Below, one piece after another: positions 17,359 through 25,722 of a stretch of DNA of 64,000 nt; within the stretch, counting starts at the first letter, position 1, and every line of letters starts with the position of its first letter. A program made the translations under genes and the position numbers. The DNA lies in assembly GCA_964545315.1 (NCBI GenBank), contig CAZJGI010000008.1:1-64000 (forward strand). Reading direction: 5' to 3'. Under the pieces are notes generated by a model, which searched no databases, was not told the DNA's origin, and was given only the letters and a program-made list of their open reading frames with translations. The DNA is from JAAYJR01 sp964545315. Lineage in GTDB: Bacteria; Bacteroidota; Bacteroidia; Bacteroidales; Prolixibacteraceae.

Positions 17359-18177
17359 ATGTATCTGGCATCTAATATCAAATTATTAAGGAAAAGAAAA
17401 CGACTAACACAGACAGGCCTTGCTGCAACTTTGGATTGCAGCAGATCGGCTATTAATAACTATGAAAACGGAACAGCGGTTCCACCTGCCAATACCCTTA
17501 TCACTCTTTCCGACCTTTTTCATATTTCAATAGACACATTACTTCGTATCGACCTTACGAAATTAAGAGAGAGCCAGTTGAAAATGATAGAAAATGGTAC
17601 AGACGTATTTGTAAAAGGGAGTGAACTAAGAGTTCTTGCCACCACAGTTAACAGTAAAAATGAAGATAATGTGGAACTGGTTTCCATAAAAGCAAAGGCG
17701 GGTTATACAAATGGTTATTATGATCCTGATTTTATTGCAGGATTACCTGTATTCAGATTACCTTTTCTTTCCGGAGAGAAAAAATACAGAACTTTCCAGA
17801 TAGCAGGTGACTCAATGTATCCGATACCAGATAAAAGCTGGGTTACAGGAGAGTATGTCCAGGATATGAATGATATCAGGAATGATCAATTATATATAGT
17901 ACTCACGCTAAATGAAGGAATTATATTTAAAAAAATACAAAATGAGCTTAAAGAAAAAGGCACATTAAAGATGATCTCATTAAATACTGAGTATGCACCA
18001 TATGATCTGCCGGCAAATGAGATAAGGGAATTATGGAAGTTTGTACACTACATCTCTAATGAAGTTCCCCGGCAATCAGATTACGATAAGTTGTATTATC
18101 AAAACATTGTCATTAAAAATGATATACAAGAAATTAAAGATTTGCTAAACCATCAGGCCTTTTTAAGTAAAGAGTAA
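17359..18177 (+). CDS. XRE-type helix-turn-helix repressor with S24 self-cleavage domain (LexA-like)
   Basis: A 272-residue repressor. Residues 5-62 are an XRE helix-turn-helix (NIKLLRKRKRLTQTGLAATL, then SRSAINNYENG). After a linker comes KAKAGYTNGYYDPDFI with a likely Ala114-Gly115 cleavage bond. The S24 protease dyad is Ser152 in AGDSMYP and Lys191 (or 192) in IIFKKI, a 39-residue separation close to that in LexA/UmuD. By family knowledge, RecA on damaged DNA would trigger self-cleavage and derepress targets. It is divergent from dinB-dnaE2 with a shared operator, so it is probably their switch. The last 25 bases overlap the convergent glycosyltransferase gene. A prophage origin is possible, but no phage genes are nearby. 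Confidence 0.88.
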   Translation: MYLASNIKLLRKRKRLTQTGLAATLDCSRSAINNYENGTAVPPANTLITLSDLFHISIDTLLRIDLTKLRESQLKMIENGTDVFVKGSELRVLATTVNSKNEDNVELVSIKAKAGYTNGYYDPDFIAGLPVFRLPFLSGEKKYRTFQIAGDSMYPIPDKSWVTGEYVQDMNDIRNDQLYIVLTLNEGIIFKKIQNELKEKGTLKMISLNTEYAPYDLPANEIRELWKFVHYISNEVPRQSDYDKLYYQNIVIKNDIQEIKDLLNHQAFLSKE

Positions 18178-19037
18178 TTACGATATTCAAAAAGCCTTAT
18201 TCCCGTTATTTTTTCTATTTTATATAATAGCTTGTATTTCACATTCATATTGATTTTCTTAATATCTGCAACCATTTTCCAGTTCATCTGGTTTATCCGC
18301 TGTTGCATTACTGAAGGGTGAGTGCCTTCAAACTTTGCCAGTGCGTCATATTTCTGGCTATAGTTAAAATCTCCAGATGCTAATCCATCTCTGCTTTCAT
18401 TCATATTTTCCCCATTGTAAAATTTTTTAACGCTATCGATTTTTGACTGCATAAACCCGGGAGGACGTACCCATCCATAATGGTATATCTCTGCATCTAT
18501 CCTGGTCACCTGTAACTTCCTTCCGTTTTTCCGGAATCCCTGTGCATCGCGATAGGAACGAATGGACTTATCATTACGGATTATTCTTATTTCATTGCGG
18601 TACCATCTTCTTGAATCACCAACATAATCGTAAGTTCCATAAAAATGTCTGAATTTGAAAAGTAACCCTTCTACCTCTTCGCGCTCCAGGTTCTCAAGCA
18701 TTGAAGACTTAATTACCTCATGGTATTTTTCATGAACCACTTCATCACCCTGTATATAATAGCACCAATCGTACTCAGGAGGTATAGCATCGAAAGCCTT
18801 ATTTGTTTCTGCAGCGTATACCTCTCCTCCTTTTTTTAGTTTTTCATCCCAAACTGTATCTAATATAGTTATTTTTGCCGGATTAATTTTTTCGATGATT
18901 GCCCTTGTTTTATCTTCGGAATCACCAACGGCCGCAATAAAATGATCGCATACCGGCAAAATTGAATTTATGGCTTCTACAACAGGGAAGTCAAACTTTT
19001 CCGCATTTCTTATAAAAGTAAATCCGCAAACCTTCAT
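18153..19037 (-). CDS. Glycosyltransferase family 2-like protein
   Basis: A 294-residue soluble protein beginning MKVCGFTFIRNAEKFDFPV, the nucleotide-binding start of GT-A enzymes of the FIRN subgroup. QGDEVVHEKYH (about residue 95) supplies the acidic motif in the DxD position. Later W-rich segments (RRWYRNEIRIIRN, YHYGWVRPPG) are typical of this subgroup. It would transfer a sugar to an unknown acceptor. The family often acts on surface glycans. It lies 8 bases downstream of a small membrane protein gene and probably shares its transcript. Its 3' end overlaps the S24 repressor gene by 25 bases, head-on. Confidence 0.72.
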   Translation of the reverse strand: MKVCGFTFIRNAEKFDFPVVEAINSILPVCDHFIAAVGDSEDKTRAIIEKINPAKITILDTVWDEKLKKGGEVYAAETNKAFDAIPPEYDWCYYIQGDEVVHEKYHEVIKSSMLENLEREEVEGLLFKFRHFYGTYDYVGDSRRWYRNEIRIIRNDKSIRSYRDAQGFRKNGRKLQVTRIDAEIYHYGWVRPPGFMQSKIDSVKKFYNGENMNESRDGLASGDFNYSQKYDALAKFEGTHPSVMQQRINQMNWKMVADIKKINMNVKYKLLYKIEKITGIRLFEYRNYSLLKKA

Positions 19038-19045
19038 CTTTTTTT

Positions 19046-19654
19046 CTACTTATTAACACTTAATCCTGCCAGACTCAACTCTACAGCAGATATTAGCATC
19101 AGCACATTTCCAAGTAATTCTGTACCCTCCTCCACAGCAGCCTTAGCCAGACGGTAACTGCTGTCATCGTATAAAATCCGCCAGAAATCCGATTGCCCGA
19201 ATAACCTGCTGAATACAAAAGTAACAATAAAACCTGCCAACAACCATGCAGAGGATGGTAAGCTGAAAAACACGGAAACCGCATCATCTAACTTTTTATG
19301 ATCACGGATAGTTAACCATATCATCAGTGCGATAACCAGCAAAACAGGGTATAACCACCAGTCAAATAAAAAATTTAACTCACGTATCAAAGAGGCAAGG
19401 AAAAAGAGAGAGATTATATTAGTCACTGGTTTGATCACAATATTTTTCGATCTGAAAAGAAGATAAAATAAAAACAGGCTGAAAAGTATGATTTCCTGTG
19501 CTATTTCGGTAATACTTACTTCACCAAAATACCCTTCTTCAATGGGATATAGTGCATCAAACCTGATTGCTGCATATACTCCTGAGACCATTCCTGAATA
19601 AACAATGACCTTTATTATTATACTTACAATAGGATATTTTAAAATATATTTCAT
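19046..19654 (-). CDS. Multi-pass membrane protein of unknown function
   Basis: A 202-residue protein from ATG 19654 (a TTG one codon upstream is ignored). About six hydrophobic segments are visible: residues 10-30, 52-67, 76-92, 97-112, 133-152 and 180-196. Between and inside them lie conserved-looking acidic positions (EIAQEIILF, IRELNFLFDWW, AAVEEGTELLG), which suggests a functional core inside the membrane, not a mere anchor. I do not recognise the family. It precedes the glycosyltransferase by 8 bases, so the two may work on the same envelope component. Confidence 0.6.
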   Translation of the reverse strand: MKYILKYPIVSIIIKVIVYSGMVSGVYAAIRFDALYPIEEGYFGEVSITEIAQEIILFSLFLFYLLFRSKNIVIKPVTNIISLFFLASLIRELNFLFDWWLYPVLLVIALMIWLTIRDHKKLDDAVSVFFSLPSSAWLLAGFIVTFVFSRLFGQSDFWRILYDDSSYRLAKAAVEEGTELLGNVLMLISAVELSLAGLSVNK

Positions 19655-19690
19655 CAAAGTATTTGAATATCAATTTTATACAATAAGCTA

Positions 19691-19747
19691 TCAGCCCTTG
19701 AACAGTCTGGCCGCATTGATCAGGGCCATATTCTTAATCTGATCAGT
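19691..19747 (-). pseudogene. C-terminal relic of an amidohydrolase-like gene
   Basis: Directly after the M16 peptidase stop codon, another frame reads TDQIKNMALINAARLFKG and then stops (TGA 19691-19693). This closely resembles the last helix of metal-dependent amidohydrolases (D-x-I-x-x-I-x-x-x-N-A-x-R-L-F). An in-frame stop lies about ten codons before it inside the M16 gene, so no intact gene exists. It is best read as the tail of a deleted gene left behind by a rearrangement. It is short, and chance resemblance cannot be excluded. Confidence 0.35.
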
Positions 19748-22550
19748 TTGAATTTTCAGGCATAAGAGCAACACTTATATAATTCTCAAAATCAAAATAT
19801 TTTTTAAAAGCTTTTTTCACTGTTTTTCTGTTTATTTTATTAAGGTTGGCCTCATAAGTCCCAAATTCAGAAAAATCGCCATTTTTAATATAATAGGTGT
19901 TACTTAAAAGATTAAGCCAATAACTATTTTCTTTCATAGCTGTTTCTCTTTCCCTTATCATTTTTTCCTTTGCTTTACTCAGTTCTTCCTTTGAAGGGCC
20001 CTTCTTTCTGAATTTTTGGATTTCTGCAAACACTGCGTCTTCTATTTCCTCTCTTTTTGCAGGATCAGTTCCATAATAAATTGTAACAGAATACTCTTCG
20101 TCTTCAAATTTAGATGTTGAGGGATTCGCCCCTATCGAATACACGCTGCTTTTATCTTCCCTGATAACTTCGAGCAGCCGGGTTGATAAGATTCTGCCAA
20201 CAGCATCGATCTCCATCACATTTTCAGATGAATAATCAAAATCACCATGAAAAACAATATATTGAACGCTCCTGTCCTCTAATCCTTTTTTTACTGTTTT
20301 CTTTACTATACCTCCGGGAGGGTCAATTCCCATATTTTTCCAGGTTTCTTTGTATTCTGAAGAGGGAATTCCACCGATATATTTTTCTAATAGTGGTTTT
20401 GCGACTGTTGTATCAATATTGCCAACAATAAAAAACAAAAAATCAGAAGCATTACTAAACCTTTCTTTACCTATCTGCTTTATACGCCCGAAATCAGCTT
20501 CACTCAGAAGTTCAATATTCACAGGCCTTGACCGTTTGTGATAATTGGAAAGAACAGAGGTAAGGGTATCCTGCATAACCGCCTCGGGAGAAGCTGCCCT
20601 GTTTTGAAGCATGCCTGTCATACGTGACATAAATGACTGAAAAGAACTCTCATCAAAACGTGGACGTGTAAAATAGAGATATACCATTTGAAGAAGCACT
20701 TCAAAATCATTAACGGAAGAATTTCCGTTAAAACCTTCTCTTAGTTCAGATAAGAAAGGACTTAAGTTTACAACTTTATCAGCCAACATCTTATCCAGGG
20801 TAATTTTATCAAAACCGTCTAAACCACTCATTGCCATTATTGTAGTAGTGAAGTCAGCTGAAACATCATCTTTATCATCATACAAGGAACTGCCTCCCGG
20901 GCTCCATGCGTTAAACAAAATTTCGTCATCCTTAAAATCTGTTATTTTTATAATTGCTTTTGCTCCATTTCCAAAAGTCCATTCTACTGCATCAACTTTT
21001 TTCAATATATTAACCTTGACTATGTTGCTACCTGCCGGTTCTTCTTCTATCAGGGGAACGTCAGCAACTTCATCCTCATAAGGTTTTAATTCTGCCTGTT
21101 CAACCTCATCGAACAATTTCAGAAGGCTGGTCTCATCCGGTATATTAGATTTTTCGTTATCAGGTGCATTAATAACAACAACCCTGTTTTCTTTAGTTAT
21201 CCACTTTTTTGCCAGGGCATTCACTTCCCCCAGTTTAATTCCCGGGATAAATGTTTTATAATACTCATACTCTTTTTCAATTCCGGGAAAGGGTTCTTCA
21301 GTAAGTAAAAAATTACGTTTGTACTCTTCTGCATAACTTATTGAAACTTGTTTATCACGCTCGTTATATAACCTCTCAATTTGTGATAAAAGAGCACGTT
21401 TATTCCTCTCTAACTCTGATTCAGTAAAGCCATATCTCTTTACACGTTCATTTTCCAGGAGGACAGTTTTTAGTCCCTCTTCAATTTTACCTTCATGGCA
21501 GACAGCAAGTGATTGATAAACACTCTTAGGTCCAAACAGCTCAGTAAAAGCAGATTGACCAATGATATAAGGTGGTTCCGCCTGTTGGGATTTTTCAGCC
21601 AGACGGCTATTAATCATTGCATTGTATAATCCATGCAAAATCGACTGGCGGTATTCACCAATAGTTTTTACTTTTTCAAGCGGGTGTTTATAGAACACAT
21701 AAGCCAATGAGTATTGTGCTTCTTTATCCGTAGCGATACTGACCAGGGTTTCTTTATGGTCCGGAATATCAAAATAGTCTTTCTCCCTGTAATTTCCGGC
21801 AGAAGGAATATTTGAAAACTTTTCCTGTATTTTCTTCACCATATCTTCCCTGTTAAAGTCACCTACAACTATAACTGCCTGGAGGTCCGGTCTGTACCAA
21901 TCCTCACGGAAACGGCGTAAAGATGCGGGAGGGCCATTGTTTATTATATCAATCTTTCCTATAGGCAGCCTTTCGGCATATTTTGATTTGTGCAGGAATA
22001 CCGGAAGCCACTTTTGTTGCATTCTGAAATTCGCATTTCTTCCACCACGCCACTCTTCCCTTATCACTCCCCGTTCTTTTTCGATCTCTTCATCAGAATC
22101 TGTAACCTGACATGCCCAGTCATAAAGTACCTGAAGCCCTTTATCAAGATATACACGATCATCCAGGGGAATTTTAAGCATATATACTGTTTCATCAAAG
22201 CTGGTATAGGCATTGATCTCAGGCCCGAACTCCATCCCGATTGATTCGAAATAATTTATCAGTTCGTTTTTGGGAAAATTCTTTGTCCCGTTAAAGGCCA
22301 TATGCTCGGCAAAATGCGCAAGTCCCTGTTGATCATCGTCTTCATCAATAGACCCTGCTTTTACAACAAGCATAAGCTCTGCCCTGTTTGAAGGCATGGG
22401 ATTGGACCTCACATAATAGGTTAACCCGTTTTCAAGTACACCTTTTGTTACTTCAGTATCCTCTCCGACCGGAAGTTCGGGGTTGAGTTGTGCTTTAGCG
22501 AAAAGAGACAGTATCAGGAAAAGGATAAACATTGTGTGTTTCATAATCAT
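19743..22550 (-). CDS. Secreted M16-family (pitrilysin/insulinase) zinc metalloprotease
   Basis: A 935-residue two-half peptidase. The signal peptide ends in FAKAQ near residue 21. The inverted zinc motif HFAEH is at 79-83 (His79, Glu82, His83), followed by the downstream conserved Glu in EKERGVIREEWRG about 75 residues later. The C-terminal half repeats the M16 fold without the metal site. Length fits the ~930-residue secreted Bacteroidota members, which degrade peptides in the periplasm. Two ATGs, 22550 and 22544, are possible. The HAD phosphatase gene ends 7 bases upstream, so the TPR, HAD and M16 genes probably form one leftward transcript. Confidence 0.88.
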   Translation of the reverse strand: MIMKHTMFILFLILSLFAKAQLNPELPVGEDTEVTKGVLENGLTYYVRSNPMPSNRAELMLVVKAGSIDEDDDQQGLAHFAEHMAFNGTKNFPKNELINYFESIGMEFGPEINAYTSFDETVYMLKIPLDDRVYLDKGLQVLYDWACQVTDSDEEIEKERGVIREEWRGGRNANFRMQQKWLPVFLHKSKYAERLPIGKIDIINNGPPASLRRFREDWYRPDLQAVIVVGDFNREDMVKKIQEKFSNIPSAGNYREKDYFDIPDHKETLVSIATDKEAQYSLAYVFYKHPLEKVKTIGEYRQSILHGLYNAMINSRLAEKSQQAEPPYIIGQSAFTELFGPKSVYQSLAVCHEGKIEEGLKTVLLENERVKRYGFTESELERNKRALLSQIERLYNERDKQVSISYAEEYKRNFLLTEEPFPGIEKEYEYYKTFIPGIKLGEVNALAKKWITKENRVVVINAPDNEKSNIPDETSLLKLFDEVEQAELKPYEDEVADVPLIEEEPAGSNIVKVNILKKVDAVEWTFGNGAKAIIKITDFKDDEILFNAWSPGGSSLYDDKDDVSADFTTTIMAMSGLDGFDKITLDKMLADKVVNLSPFLSELREGFNGNSSVNDFEVLLQMVYLYFTRPRFDESSFQSFMSRMTGMLQNRAASPEAVMQDTLTSVLSNYHKRSRPVNIELLSEADFGRIKQIGKERFSNASDFLFFIVGNIDTTVAKPLLEKYIGGIPSSEYKETWKNMGIDPPGGIVKKTVKKGLEDRSVQYIVFHGDFDYSSENVMEIDAVGRILSTRLLEVIREDKSSVYSIGANPSTSKFEDEEYSVTIYYGTDPAKREEIEDAVFAEIQKFRKKGPSKEELSKAKEKMIRERETAMKENSYWLNLLSNTYYIKNGDFSEFGTYEANLNKINRKTVKKAFKKYFDFENYISVALMPENSN

Positions 22551-22557
22551 TCATTTT

Positions 22558-23388
22558 TTATAGTAAAGAACTTATAACTTCTGCGAATCCATCATTTTCA
22601 TTTGAAGGGGCAACAGTAAATCTGTTTTTTATACCTGCAGGTGCATTTTCAGTAATAAAAGAGCACGCTGTGAATTCAAGAAGGTCAATATCATTATAAT
22701 CATTTCCGATCCCACAGGTTTCTTTAGGATGTATAGCAAGCAATTTGCATAATATGTCCATACCAAAGCCCTTTGATACTGACCTGTGAAATACTTCTAC
22801 CCAGATAAAACCATTAGTAACAGGAGATGAAGAACGTATGACCCTTATCTCTCCACAAATTGATTCTATTTCTGATTTTAAACAGGAAAAAATATTTTCA
22901 TCTTCAGGAATAATAAGCAGAAACTGGCAAATGTCATTATCTGTTTTATAATTGTCGGGAAGGGATCTCGCAAAGGTATTATGTGATTTCAGGTAAAGGT
23001 CAAATTCTTTACAATCCTTTAGACCCCTGTAATACCATAAATTGTGATTATCAGGTGCCGGAGCAAATGCATAAAAACTGTAACTTTTTTGTACAAAATG
23101 TTCAATCAGCTTATTGGCAGACTCCCCACTCATATTCCGGGTATATATATGCACATTATCTTTCCAGTCATATATACCTGCTCCTGAGGAATATACAATA
23201 AAATCAAATGGCACGTCCCGATGAATTACCTCATGCACTTTCTGCATATTTCTGCCAGTGGCAACAACACGATATATATTTTTAGAACCAAGGATATGCA
23301 AAGCTTCTATATTACGGGCACTTATCGAACGGTCATTTTTTAAAAATGTACCGTCAAGGTCAGTAGCTATCAGCTTAATATTATTCAT
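22558..23388 (-). CDS. HAD-superfamily (Cof-type) phosphatase
   Basis: A 276-residue cytoplasmic phosphatase. Motif I is DLDGTFL (Asp11, Asp13). Motif II is the Thr in VVATGRN, motif III Lys in SVSKGFGMD, and motif IV GNDYNDIDLL. A C2-type cap lies between. These enzymes hydrolyse small phosphorylated metabolites, often sugar phosphates or FMN/PLP. Substrate cannot be read from sequence. It lies between the TPR protein (12-base gap) and the M16 peptidase (7-base gap) in one operon. Confidence 0.85.
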   Translation of the reverse strand: MNNIKLIATDLDGTFLKNDRSISARNIEALHILGSKNIYRVVATGRNMQKVHEVIHRDVPFDFIVYSSGAGIYDWKDNVHIYTRNMSGESANKLIEHFVQKSYSFYAFAPAPDNHNLWYYRGLKDCKEFDLYLKSHNTFARSLPDNYKTDNDICQFLLIIPEDENIFSCLKSEIESICGEIRVIRSSSPVTNGFIWVEVFHRSVSKGFGMDILCKLLAIHPKETCGIGNDYNDIDLLEFTACSFITENAPAGIKNRFTVAPSNENDGFAEVISSLL

Positions 23389-23400
23389 GTATGTATATTC

Positions 23401-25629
23401 TTATTCTTCAATTACATATCTTAACTGGTCAAGCATAATAGGAACATCATCTTTATCAATGCCCTGCCGGATAAGGTGTGGTAAATCCTCATCAAATACT
23501 TCCATAAATTCAGTCTCTGAGAATCCGGCTTCTGATATAGACTTTGCATAAAAATCAAGAGCATCTTTCCGCTTGCCAAGGCTCCACCTGACATGTCCCA
23601 TATTCATATAGTCATATTTATTTGGCTTATCTTCAGTCAGCTTAAGAAAATATTTTTCTGCCTGCTCTTTTTTACCGGTTAAAAAAGAGCACCATCCAAT
23701 TGGCCTCCAGACTTTCTTATTCCCCGGGGCAAGATATTCAACTTTAAAATAACATTTCAGCGCTTCTTCAAATCTGTCAAGCTCAAGAAAACAATGGCCA
23801 ATATTGAGCTGATTGTTTAAATTATCGGGATCTAATGATTCAGCAGCTTCATAATATTCAAGAGCTTTTGCCGGTTTTTTCAGATAGCGGTAGCAAAGAG
23901 CTGTTTTTTTTAGATTCCAGATACGGTTTATGTCATATAATTCTGCTTTTAAATATGCATCAAGAGCTTCTTCATAATCACCAAGTTTTTGATGACAGAA
24001 AGCAATTTTTTGATATAATTCGCCTGACTTATGTTCTTCCAGCAAGTATTCATATATCTCACGTGCCTCTGCAAAATAATTTTTATTAAAATAATATTCA
24101 GAAATATTCCTTAATATCTCATGATCTTCTTTAAGAATATCACTCAATATTTTCTTGTTATGAAAATCAAAGCGCCAGCTAAATATATCTTCAAGGTCTG
24201 CTTTGCGGGGAAAAAGCTTATAAAACCTGTACAAGTCCTGAATATATTGGTTTGAGATAAATTCAGATTTACTGCCGGGAATAATTATTTCTTCGTCTTT
24301 TTTCAGTTCACTGAACTGATCCAACTCATTTTTCATCCCCTGCAACATGAATTCCAAATTATCTTTTGGCAGGTTTTTTATACTGAAACAAAATGAATAT
24401 TTATCAGAATTACATAATATTGGTGCAGAATTAATTGTCTCAATAAAATTACGTGTTATCTGATCAGATTGATCAAAAATTTCTGAAATAGCAGGATTCT
24501 CAATAAAAAACGGGATAAACCAGTTACCTGTTTCCATAAAAAAGGGAAATGATTTTAGCATTGCAAAGGACCCCATGAATACATCAGCCCCCTCCATTTG
24601 CAACTTGGAAAACTCCTCCATTTTATTCATCAGTCCCGGCGAATCTTTAAATATCTGCTCCCATTCAGGATTTTTATCGTCTCCCGATTCATCTTCCATC
24701 AGGCTTTCAAGGTTTATTTTATTTTTCAGGTTCGGACTTATTTTTATCATCTCAGGAATAATCTCATCCCTGATTATTTTTTGAAGTTTTTCAGTTTCCT
24801 TGCTCCTTATAAACTGTATAATTATCTTCTCCAGGTTCAATTTAAAATTCCGGTTTTCATTAAGAATCTTTAGCCTGCCGCGAATGGCAGGATAATTCAG
24901 CAACCTGTTGTCATATTTATATAAATTGATAAGCACTCCGGTCAGTGCTCTCTGCTTAAGTTCTTCTTCATCACTGTCATAAATATCAAACAATAATGAA
25001 AATTTTACTTCATCAAAAAATCTCTGAAGGCTCAGTACCAGGGCTGAAAGTACAAAAGACTTGTAGGGGATATCTATCGCCGGGCTGAGAAAAAATTCCT
25101 GAATGGAATTTTTTTCAAGATTATCAATTTTATCAATGAACCAAATATGATAAAAGAGCCTGTAGATTTTTTTTTGATGTTCGACAGCCTCAGAATGGCT
25201 GGTTGAGTTGTTGCTTTTTGAAGTATTACTGTGCAATTCAAGTCCATCAGGCAGGTATAAATCTTCTATATCTGAAATATATGATTTCAAATCAGTGATA
25301 ATATCATTTTTAAAGATTCTTTTTTTTTCATACTCGACTGAGGAAGAAAACCTGAGCCTTACAGCTTCATATACTTTATCTGCAATTTCGAATACTGACA
25401 CAATTAATTTCCGGTATACTCTCTGTCTTTCGGGATCATTAATACCTTCCACAGTATATTTAAGCATGAAGTGATATGTCTCCTCCAGGTTTCTGTATTC
25501 GTCGTAATAAGCTCCAAGACTGTTATCACTAATCAGTTTACCTAAAAGGTCAAATGCCGGTTTTAACTTTCGTTCAGCTAAGTTCTTACATATATTGTCA
25601 TATTTTGCCTTTAGCTCTTTATCTGTCAT
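23401..25629 (-). CDS. Large TPR-repeat protein
   Basis: A 742-residue soluble protein without signal peptide. The C-terminal third (about 525-720) holds at least five tandem tetratricopeptide repeats, for example YEEALDAYLKAELYD, PAKALEYYEAAESLDPDN and FEEALKCYFKVEYLAPGN. The N-terminal 500 residues are helix-rich, charged and unrecognised. Such proteins scaffold complexes; I cannot name a partner. It leads an operon with the HAD phosphatase and M16 protease, under a well-formed promoter at 25647-25676. Confidence 0.75.
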   Translation of the reverse strand: MTDKELKAKYDNICKNLAERKLKPAFDLLGKLISDNSLGAYYDEYRNLEETYHFMLKYTVEGINDPERQRVYRKLIVSVFEIADKVYEAVRLRFSSSVEYEKKRIFKNDIITDLKSYISDIEDLYLPDGLELHSNTSKSNNSTSHSEAVEHQKKIYRLFYHIWFIDKIDNLEKNSIQEFFLSPAIDIPYKSFVLSALVLSLQRFFDEVKFSLLFDIYDSDEEELKQRALTGVLINLYKYDNRLLNYPAIRGRLKILNENRNFKLNLEKIIIQFIRSKETEKLQKIIRDEIIPEMIKISPNLKNKINLESLMEDESGDDKNPEWEQIFKDSPGLMNKMEEFSKLQMEGADVFMGSFAMLKSFPFFMETGNWFIPFFIENPAISEIFDQSDQITRNFIETINSAPILCNSDKYSFCFSIKNLPKDNLEFMLQGMKNELDQFSELKKDEEIIIPGSKSEFISNQYIQDLYRFYKLFPRKADLEDIFSWRFDFHNKKILSDILKEDHEILRNISEYYFNKNYFAEAREIYEYLLEEHKSGELYQKIAFCHQKLGDYEEALDAYLKAELYDINRIWNLKKTALCYRYLKKPAKALEYYEAAESLDPDNLNNQLNIGHCFLELDRFEEALKCYFKVEYLAPGNKKVWRPIGWCSFLTGKKEQAEKYFLKLTEDKPNKYDYMNMGHVRWSLGKRKDALDFYAKSISEAGFSETEFMEVFDEDLPHLIRQGIDKDDVPIMLDQLRYVIEE

Positions 25630-25646
25630 AATATCTTTTGTTCATT

Positions 25647-25676
25647 CAAAAATAGATGAAATAACCATTCATCAAA
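25647..25676 (-). promoter_or_regulatory. Promoter of the TPR-HAD-M16 operon
   Basis: On the minus strand TTTG (25673-25676), 18 bases, then TATTTTTG (25647-25654) is a complete Bacteroidota -33/-7 pair, ending 17 bases before the ATG at 25629. Confidence 0.6.
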
Positions 25677-25722
25677 AATCAAACCACTTCATCAGGATGG
25701 ATCATAATGCTAAATTGTCATA

